Of a stretch of 64,000 bases of DNA, positions 27,053 through 35,800 are shown piece after piece. Position 1 is the first letter of the stretch; each line of letters opens with the position of its first letter. Made by a program: the position numbers and the translations under genes. Source of the DNA: Glutamicibacter sp002979865 (GTDB lineage Bacteria; Actinomycetota; Actinomycetes; Actinomycetales; Micrococcaceae); contig NZ_CP188297.1 of NCBI RefSeq assembly GCF_050030965.1, positions 682,001 through 746,000 of the forward strand, given 5' to 3'. Below the pieces are notes generated by a model. It had not been told where the DNA came from. It worked only from the letters and a program-made list of their open reading frames with translations, and ran no database searches.

Positions 27053-27064
27053 TTGTGTACACAA
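27053..27064 (-). promoter_or_regulatory. Palindromic operator of the toxin-antitoxin promoter
   Basis: TTGTGTACACAA is a perfect 12-bp palindrome just upstream of the antitoxin gene. On the minus strand TATATT, a possible -10 element, directly precedes and overlaps its edge, preceded by TTTTCA 18 nt earlier. Binding of a Phd-type dimer here would block the promoter. Confidence 0.6.
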
Positions 27065-27307
27065 TATACATATGGACAGTTTCAATTGAAAACTAAAGCA
27101 TCGGCGGTGCGTGTCAAAATCGTCGTTTACGACACATCAATCAACTTCCCTTGACGATATTTTCGACAGTTGAAAAATCAACAGATTTTCCAAGTCATTT
27201 CGTAGTTAAACCCAGTTCCATAAACCGCCTATCCGTAAAGCACTCTTCCCATGAGTATAGATACATCTAGGCTCATTGGATATCTCTTGGGGCTTACCAG
27301 GCGCTGA

Positions 27308-29635
27308 TTAGTACCCCCAACGTGTGGCAATTTTTAGTGCTTCTGCTTTTGAATTCACATCCAACTTGCGGTATAGAGAACTAATCTGGGATTTAACAGT
27401 ATTAGGCGAGACAAAAAGCTCATCTGCGATCTGTCCGCGTGAACGGTCCGCACGCAGGCCTGCGAGCACACTGAGTTCACGATCAGTCAAAACAGGCCTG
27501 ACTTCGACACTGGTGGGTGGCATAAAAATCTTCAATCTGCCCAGCTGATCGGAAGTAAGTTGCAGCAACTCTTCCAATTCCAACATGCTCCCGCTCATCC
27601 AAAACGGGGCCAAATCAATCAGCTCACCATCCAATGCATGTCGTTTTGCAATGTCCTCCAGGACGCCTTCCGGCAGCACCCCAATGTAACGTGCTGCTAG
27701 CCGCGTATTTCGGATCAGATTATCGTGCCGGGCTCCAGTCACTAAGCTCGGCGTTGCCGCCAGAACAGCAAGAGCCCCGTTGCGGTCCCCCCGATACAGT
27801 CGATACAGCGCACGGGTTGCAATGAGTTCAGGTGAAGAAGCGGGTATTGTGGACGCGCCTTGATGGTTCAACGCATTGAAACCACCCTCAACACCCAGAA
27901 ATGCTGCGGCATGATGCAAGGCTCTACCGGCCATGGGTGAATTGGCTGCATAGGGGCGGGAGAGCACAAGTGCCCCCAGAATCCGGTGCGCTGCCTCTGC
28001 TCGATCAGTCGATGCCGCATGGATGGCAAGTAGCAGCGCGTGCACCGCCCAAAACTCATCGTTATCAGGCTCATCTGGCAGTTGACCAAGTACTGAACCC
28101 AATTTTCCGATATCCAACTCGGCGAAAGCCACGAATGCTTCGGCAAGTTCTGCAGCTCGACCGACCATTGCCGAACCCCAACGAACCTTGGAATGATGAT
28201 GGCGGAAGCTTACGAGCCAGCGACGAGCAGCACGGGTGTTGCCTTCCTGAGCATGAACCAGCGACAATTTGGATGCTGCATCCGCGGCAATAAAATGGTT
28301 TTCCGTAACCTCGGCCAAGGACCACGCAGATTCGTAAGCGGCTGCCGCCGCAGGGCGTTCGTTGGCGATATCCATCGACATTCCGGCATGTAATTCAGCC
28401 ATGGCTGCCAACGATGGTCTGACATTGCCAGCAGCTGTTGCCTGCCGGACCGCACGACGTAGACGGCGTGCGGCATCTGCCCCTTCGGAACCGTAGTGGC
28501 CGTGGAACCTCAGTATTCCCAACTCAACCAAGCCCGCGAAGATAGCCTCAGATTTCGGTTGCCTATAGAGCTCGATGGTGTGCTCGCGTAGCAATTGGGC
28601 AGTCTGATCCGTCAAATAGTCAGGCTCCGTTGTCGGAAAAGGAATAACCATCCGGTCTTTAACGGCCGCGGCAGCGATCTTCATCGCAGGACCATAGATT
28701 TGCGATCGTCGAGTAGCCCATCGAGGCAACCGGGTGCCTGCCTCGAATAGGAGACGTGGCTCAGTGGTAAAAAGGTCCACCCACCCATCGACGAGGACGG
28801 TGGAAAGAGCCCGCCACGAATGTCTGCCTAGTGCTGAACGTACGGCCTCGCCGGTTCTTCCAGCCGCATGCATGGATTCGATGGCGTGCTCGTGGAGCCA
28901 CTGTGCACGCTGGGGCTCCCGCCACTCCAAGTCGTCAATAATCACCTGCCGAAGCAATTGGGGCATAGCCCAGTCCCCGGACAGGGAGCGTTGTGCCATG
29001 GCCGCGCGGCTAAGGGCCGAGATACTTGGAGGGTTTGGATAACGATCGCCATAGAAAGCTACCATGAGATCTTCAGTAAGTTCAGGAAGGAACGCGCACT
29101 CCCTCAATATGCCTTCAGGATCAAGAGCATCAATCCATGGCAAGGCTGCACGACGCAGCGCATTGACTGCAGCATTTTGATTAGAGGAATCCGCCAAGAG
29201 ACTACGCACACAACCAGGCCAACCACCGGTCAGTTGCCATAATCTTTCTGCATCAGGGAAATCTTCTCCGGTCAACGTGGATATATCTGAAGCGGTTAAG
29301 AAAAGATCCTTGAAATCAACAACGTGAGCATTGAAATGGCGCAGCATCTTGGCGGCGGGAAAATCAGCAGGAAGAATGACCGCTATGCGTGTGTTGGGTG
29401 CACGCATCTGCTGTTCGGCAATTTTATCGAAGATCTCCTCGGGCGGAATACCCACGTTGATCAGCTCGCCTTGGCCATCGAGCCATCGTAGAGCCACCCG
29501 GTGCCGATTCGATTCTTGCGGCGCATAGATCAACAACAAGCGTATCTCCGGATCGAGGCTTGGGGCTATCCGGTCCCATAAAATCTCGGCAACAAGTTCT
29601 TCAGCGGGAGGCCTTGACTGCGTTTGGGGGTCCAT
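27308..29635 (-). CDS. Large LuxR-family transcriptional regulator with degenerate P-loop
   Basis: A 775-residue protein with the architecture of MalT-like LAL regulators: N-terminal ATPase-like region, helical repeat middle and C-terminal LuxR helix-turn-helix (LTDRELSVLAGLRADRSRGQIADELFVSPNTVKSQIS in two pieces, residues about 710-760). Where MalT has the Walker A GxGKT after the first strand, this one has IYAPQESNRHRVALRWL, with no Gly or Lys-Thr, so ATP binding is doubtful. LTGGWPGCVRSLL matches the WHTH-type segment of STAND proteins. The ATG at 29635 follows a TATAAT by 6 nt, which suggests a leaderless mRNA. It lies just downstream of the giant adhesin gene on the same strand and is a candidate regulator of it. 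Confidence 0.85.
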   Translation of the reverse strand: MDPQTQSRPPAEELVAEILWDRIAPSLDPEIRLLLIYAPQESNRHRVALRWLDGQGELINVGIPPEEIFDKIAEQQMRAPNTRIAVILPADFPAAKMLRHFNAHVVDFKDLFLTASDISTLTGEDFPDAERLWQLTGGWPGCVRSLLADSSNQNAAVNALRRAALPWIDALDPEGILRECAFLPELTEDLMVAFYGDRYPNPPSISALSRAAMAQRSLSGDWAMPQLLRQVIIDDLEWREPQRAQWLHEHAIESMHAAGRTGEAVRSALGRHSWRALSTVLVDGWVDLFTTEPRLLFEAGTRLPRWATRRSQIYGPAMKIAAAAVKDRMVIPFPTTEPDYLTDQTAQLLREHTIELYRQPKSEAIFAGLVELGILRFHGHYGSEGADAARRLRRAVRQATAAGNVRPSLAAMAELHAGMSMDIANERPAAAAAYESAWSLAEVTENHFIAADAASKLSLVHAQEGNTRAARRWLVSFRHHHSKVRWGSAMVGRAAELAEAFVAFAELDIGKLGSVLGQLPDEPDNDEFWAVHALLLAIHAASTDRAEAAHRILGALVLSRPYAANSPMAGRALHHAAAFLGVEGGFNALNHQGASTIPASSPELIATRALYRLYRGDRNGALAVLAATPSLVTGARHDNLIRNTRLAARYIGVLPEGVLEDIAKRHALDGELIDLAPFWMSGSMLELEELLQLTSDQLGRLKIFMPPTSVEVRPVLTDRELSVLAGLRADRSRGQIADELFVSPNTVKSQISSLYRKLDVNSKAEALKIATRWGY

Positions 29636-29641
29636 GCCCAA

Positions 29642-29647
29642 ATTATA
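29642..29647 (-). promoter_or_regulatory. -10 element of the LuxR regulator gene, probable leaderless start
   Basis: On the minus strand a perfect TATAAT occupies 29647-29642, and the ATG begins 6 nt later at 29635. Transcription normally starts 6-8 nt after the -10 element, so the first transcribed base would be at or next to the A of ATG. No convincing -35 hexamer and no ribosome-binding site are seen. Confidence 0.55.
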
Positions 29648-29751
29648 TCTTTTGACTTGGGATCTTTCGGAAGGAGTTCCGGGTAGTTTTTTGACACAGG
29701 GGCACCGCCGGACTTTAGCTCACACGGTCGAGAAATATTGCTAGGAATAGG

Positions 29752-29791
29752 GCAATGCCCGGATCTCCTAAATGGGAAATCCGGGCATTGC
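29752..29791 (-). terminator. Hairpin between the adhesin and regulator genes
   Basis: GCAATGCCCGGAT (29752-29764) pairs exactly with ATCCGGGCATTGC (29779-29791), a 13-bp stem with a 14-nt loop. The T-run (CTTTTTG) is on the plus-strand side, so for the minus-strand adhesin gene it is a stem without a T-tract. It probably ends adhesin transcription and makes the regulator separately transcribed. Confidence 0.6.
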
Positions 29792-29815
29792 TTTTTGTAT
29801 TACTTCAAGAGCTGA

Positions 29816-32800
29816 CTAGCTGTGACGTCCGCGAGTGCGTCGAGCCAAAACTAAACCAGCCGCCGTCAAGACCAAACCAAGCGCCAGTAGCCACAAGGCA
29901 GTGAAACCGGTGCTAGCCAGTCCATCGTCTTTTGGCTTCTGCGTCTGCTGCGGTTCCTCGGAACCATCCACAGAGTCCGAGCCTGAAGGCTGATCAGACT
30001 TCTCAGCAGAGGTTGGATCCTGTGAAGGATCCTTGCTCTTCTCTGGCGACTCGGTTGAATCTTCTGCAGGTTCCTCGGTTGGATCCGTCGGGCTCGGCTC
30101 AGTTGGATCCGTCGGGCTCGGCTCAGTTGGATCCGTCGGGCTCGGCTCAGTTGGATCCGTCGGGCTCGGCTCAGTTGGATCCGTCGGAGTCGGCTCAGTT
30201 GGATCCGTCGGAGTCGGTTCAGGATCTTCGTCTAGATAGAAGCCGAAGTCGAGAGTCCCGTCGTGATCCCCATCTTCGGTCAGACCTTCAGACTTAGCTT
30301 CCCAAGTCGAAGAGTCCTTATCCCGGTCGGTACCATTTTCCTTGGTTGGCAGGTAGCCATCCAAAGCATCAGCGGATTCCTCCCGATCAATGACCACCGT
30401 GTAAGACTCTCCATCCTTCAAGAGCGGAAGATCCTTGAAGTTGTAGTAGCCATTCTCGTCAGTGGTTACCGGACCGACTGGGTTCCCGTTGACATCAACA
30501 ACTTCCTTGCCGTCCGGGCCGATCAGTTTCAGCACGACACCCTCAATTGGGTCTTCGTCCTTATCCTGAATTCCGTCGCGGTTCTTATCGACCCATACAT
30601 AATCGCCCAAGGAAACCGAAGGTTCCTCAGTCGGCTCAGTCGGCTCCACGATAGGTTCCGTCGGAGTCGTAGGTTCCGTCGGTTCCGTCGGAGTCGTAGG
30701 TTCCGTCGGTTCCGTCGGAGTCGTAGGTTCCGTCGGAGTCGTAGGTTCCGTCGGTTCCGTCGGAGTCGTAGGTTCCGTCGGTTCCACGGTAGGTTCCGTC
30801 GGAGTCGTAGGTTCCGTCGGTTCCGTCGGAGTCGTAGGTTCCGTCGGAGTCGTAGGTTCCGTCGGAGTCGTAGGTTCCGTCGGTTCCGTCGGCTCAACAG
30901 TTGGTTCAGTCGGCTCTGGTTCTGGTTTCAGAACCACACCGGCATCCCACGTTGGGTCGATACCCTCAGTAGCCTTGAACTCCTGATCGGCGTAATCCTT
31001 GGTCAACGAAGAATTCTCGTCATCCAAGGTGAACTTGATAGTCAGGCCAGACTTCGGATCAGCATCCGAGTCATTCGCATCATCTTCCCCAGCATCCTGC
31101 GAAGTAAATTCATACTTCTCAGCCTGCTCGGCAGTCAGCTCGAACTTGACCTGGTAATCGCCGGCCAGCAGCTCATCAAAGATATAGCGGCCATTCTTAT
31201 CGGTAGTCGTCGAGGAAACTTCCTCACCGTTACCGTCAAGCAGAATTACCTTGACGCCATCAAGAACTTCAGAATCGCCTTGCAACCCATCATTGTTCTT
31301 ATCAACCCAGACATAGTCGCCCACGGCATAAGTCTTGACCGGCTCAGGCTTCAGTACAAAACCGAAGTCCAAGGTTGGATCGTGCTGACCATCTTCGGTC
31401 AGACCCTCCGACTTGGCTTCCCAAGTCGATGAATCATTCTCACGGCTATCTTCCGTCTCAACAGTTGGCACATAAGGAGCCAAAGCTTCCTTAGATGCTT
31501 CTCGGTCGATGCTCACCGTATAGGACTTACCTTCTTCGAGTACAGGGAGGTCCTTGAACTCGTAGAAACCGTTCTCATCGGTAGTAGTCGGTTCAACAGG
31601 ATTACCGTTGACATCCACTACAGGTTTGCCATCTGGACCAACAAGAGCCAGAACAACATCCTTGATGCCCTTTTCATCCTCATCCTGTAGTCCGTCGTTG
31701 TTCTCATCAACCCAAACGTAGTCACCAACGGAGACCCGTGGTTCCTCTGGAGCAATAACAAAACCGAAGTCCAACGTTGGATCATGCTCGCCATCTTCAG
31801 TCAAACCCTCCGAAATGGCTTCCCAAGTCGACGAATCATTCTCACGGCTACCATCGGTCTCAATCGTTGGCACGTAAGGAGCCAACGGTTCCTTAGACGC
31901 TTCTCGATCAATGCTCACCGTGTAGGACTGCCCCTCTTCGAGTACAGGAAGATCCTTGAACTCGTAGAAACCATTCTCATCGGTAGTGGTCGGTTCAACA
32001 GGGTTACCGTTGACATCCACTACTGGCTCACCATCTGGTCCAACAAGCTTCAGAACGACATCCTTGATGCCCTTCTCATCCTCATCTTGGATTCCGTCAC
32101 GGTTTTCATCGACCCAGACGTAGTCACCAACGGAGACCTTCGGAGCAATGAACCCGAAGTCCAGGGTTGGATCACGCTGACCGTCTTCAGTCAGGTCACC
32201 CGACTCAGCTTCCCAAGTCGAGGAATCTTTATCTCGATCGGCGCCGTTTTCCTTGGTTGGCACGTAAGGAGCCAATGGTTCCTTCGACGCGTCCTGATCA
32301 ATGATCACCTTGTAGGACTGCCCCTCTTCAAGTACAGGAAGATCCTTGAACTCGTAGAAACCATTCTCATCGGTAGTAGTCGGTTCAACAGGGTTACCGT
32401 TGACATCCACTACTGGCTCACCATCTGGTCCAACAAGCTTCAGAACGACATCCTTGATGCCCTTCTCATCCTCATCTTGGATTCCGTCACGGTTTTCATC
32501 GATCCAGACATAGTCACCAACGGAAACCTTCGGAATCGTGACGAAACCGAAGTCCAACGTTGGATCATGATCGTCATTTTCAGTCAAACCCTCCGAAATG
32601 GCTTCCCAAGTCGACGAATCATTCTCACGACTGTCGTCAGTCTCGATGGTCGGAATGTAAGGAGCCAAAGGTTCCTTCGACGCTTCACGATCGATGCTCA
32701 CCGTGTAGGACTGTCCATCTTCGAGAACCGGCAGGTTGTCAAAGACGTAGTAGCCGTTTTCGTCGGTGGTGGTTGGCCCAACAGGCTTCCCGTTGACATC

Positions 32801-35800
32801 CACTACTGGCTTGCCATCCGGCCCGGTGATGGTCAGAACGACATCCTTGATGCCCTTCTCATCTTCATCCTGGATTCCGTCACGGTTTTCATCGATCCAG
32901 ACATAGTCACCAACGGAAACCTTCGGGGTAACAAATCCGAAGTCCAAGGTTGGATCGTGCTGCCCGTCTTCAGTCAGCCCCTGTGAAATGGCTTCCCATG
33001 TCGACGAATCATTCTCACGACTGTCGTCAGTCTCGATGGTCGGAATGTAAGGAGCCAACGGTTCCTTAGAAGCTTCCCGATCGATAGTCACCTTGTAGGA
33101 CTGTCCATCTTCGAGTACCGGCAGGTCCTTGAATTCATAGAATCCATTCTCATCGGTGATAGTTGCTTCAACGGGGTTGCCGTTGATATCAACTACTGGT
33201 TCACCGTCAGGTCCAGCGAGTTTCAGAACGACATCCTTGATGCCCTTCTCATCTTCATCCTGGATTCCGTCACGGTTTTCATCGATCCAGACATAGTCGC
33301 CAACGGAGACCTTCGGGGTAACAAATCCGAAGTCCAAAGTTGGATCATGCTGGCCGTCTTCGGTCAGACCGGTAGAGGTTGCTTCCCACGTCGAGGAGTC
33401 ATTCTCACGGCTATCATCTGTCTCGATGGTCGGAATGTAAGGAGCCAACGGTTCCTTCGACGCTTCGCGATCGATGCTCACCTTGTAGGACTGTCCGTCT
33501 TCGAGGACTGGTAGGTTCTCGAAGATGTAAAGGCCGTTCTCATCGGTCATGGTCGGCAGCACTGGGTTACCGAAGACATCGGTAACTTCCTTGCCATCCG
33601 GCCCGGCGAGGGTCAGAACGACATCCTTGATGCCCTTCTCATCCTCATCCTGCAGACCATCACGATTTTCATCGATCCAGACGTAGTCACCGACCGAGAC
33701 CTTCTCCTTCTCCTCAGGCTTGAAGGTGATACCAGTCTTGATTGGCTCCTGGCTGCGGTAATCGGTTTGGCCATTTACCTGAGCCTGGGCTGCGTAACCA
33801 AAGGAGTTCCACGCCGGCGCGAAGTCCGAAGCGCCCTCGGGCATTTCAGTTTCCGAAACGGTGGTGAAGGTCAGCGATACTCTCTCGCCTGGCGCAAACC
33901 CTTCGGACGAATCCAGGACAAGTTTGATGCCCTTGATTTCCTTCGGATTAGCGGGACGCTCGGTGGTCCAGTTTCCGTCGCAACCAGCCCATGGATCCTG
34001 CATATTTGCGCCGGTTGGCTTGCACAGCGCAGGGTCGCCGGTCAGGTAAGAGAGCACCATGTCGGTTCCTGCAGGCACTTCTGGCAGCTTGATGTCCAAG
34101 AGGGTTGGAATCCACTGGGAACCACGCGGGGTGCTGGCTTGGGAACCCGTTACACCGGTGTCACCGATGTAGGGGAAGATATCCAGAATTTCCATGTGCT
34201 GCGCGTTGACGTTACCGGTGTTGGTGACGCTGAGGTTCCACTCGGCAATACCGCCCGGTTTGGTCTCCACGATGCATGGGTAACGATAGAATCCGCCTTC
34301 AAATTCGTAGCAGGTGTCAGCGTTTTCAACCTTAGAGTTGACGTTGTACACGCCGGTCTTCTCGGTCTGTCCACCTGTCAGAACCTCGCGAACGAGCTTA
34401 CGTGATGAGTAGGCTTGGCCTTCGATGATCGAAACGAGATTGTCATCGCTGCTCTCTTCGGAGTTGTCACCGCTGAAGGTGACCTTGTTCTCCAGTTTTT
34501 CTTTCGCGTTCAGCCCTCCACGCACCGTGGTTGGGAGCTTCACGGTGATCGATTCGCCCGGGTACAGTTTGGTTCCCTCGGGGAAGCTGAACTTCAGAGA
34601 GTTGCCTTCTTCAACCGCAACAACCTTCGAGGTATCAACCGCGCTGCCTTCCGGCGCTTGGTTGAACTTCTTGTCAAAAGAATACGTAGTCAGCGACTGC
34701 CATTCAGGATCAAGAATCAGCTTCGGACCCTGAGCATCGCTTGGCAATATATCGGTAATGACAGGATTCAAGATCGCGTCGGTACCGTTGTTGGTGGCCG
34801 TGAACGTGTAGTTCAACTCACGGCCCGGCGCGATCTGACCGTTGCGAGCATCCGAAATCTTAGAAACCTCGGAATGGGTCTTTCCCGGGTTGAATACCAG
34901 ATCGTCGGTTGCGTCGTCGGTGTCACGATCCTTGCCCAGACGGGAGACCTCTGCCGAAGCAGTGTTCTCGGTTGCCAGTGCCTGGGTTTCGCCAGGATTA
35001 CTCTGACCGTCTTCGAGTGCAATCAGTTCACCACTGCGCAGGGTGTACCGCGGCAGAACATTGAACTTGATGGTCGTGTCATTGCTGACAAGTTCTTCAA
35101 AGTTCCGACCTTCAGCAGTGACTCGAACGCCTTGAACCTGATCATTAGCAGGCGCAGTAGTAGTCCAGTCGCCGCCTTCAGCGACCAGCGTTCCATCCTT
35201 CGACACATACTCCGCACCGGTGAAGTACTCGATGGTGACATCGTAGACACGGCTGTTTGGGACGGGATCCCACCCGGCGAAGTCGAAGGTGTTCCAGAAT
35301 GTTGGATCCTGATCAACAATCTGAACATAGTCGGCCTTGTGGGTTCCGCTATTAACGTTCAAGGTGACGTTTACCGGTGCGGGGTTACCGTTGCTGGTAA
35401 AGAAGTCGATCGGGCCTTCGGGGTTGAACGTCTTGGTCAAAGTTGCATTGAGATCCACCGAGTTTTCGGTGATGATCTCCAGCGGTGCCTGTGGTTCTTT
35501 GACAGCCGATTCGTCACCGCGCTGAACGGTCGCTACAGCCGTGTTAGGCAGAACGTAGCCGCGCTTGCCGTCAATACGGTCAAGCTCGGCCAATGCTGCG
35601 TCGATGGGTTGTGCCGGATCCGAGCCACGAAGGTCATCGCGCAGCTTGGTGCCAACAGAGACCCAGAACTCGGCGTCGCGTGGAACCAGCTTTTCGCCGT
35701 CCTTCGCGAGGCTGAATTCAAATGCTGTGACTTCTTCCCAGCTGCGTCCGTCTGAAAGCGTTGGGGTCAGAGCGTCCGCACCGGTGAAGTTCAGGTCCCC

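Noticed and set aside
30263..32986. Long plus-strand frames with RRSRRFRR-like repeats opposite the adhesin
   Set aside because: They mirror the adhesin's tandem repeats on the other strand and have no start signals of their own.
30079..33705. Regular repeats that could suggest a CRISPR array
   Set aside because: The repeats are tandem and coding, with no unique spacers and no palindromic repeat; no cas genes are nearby.
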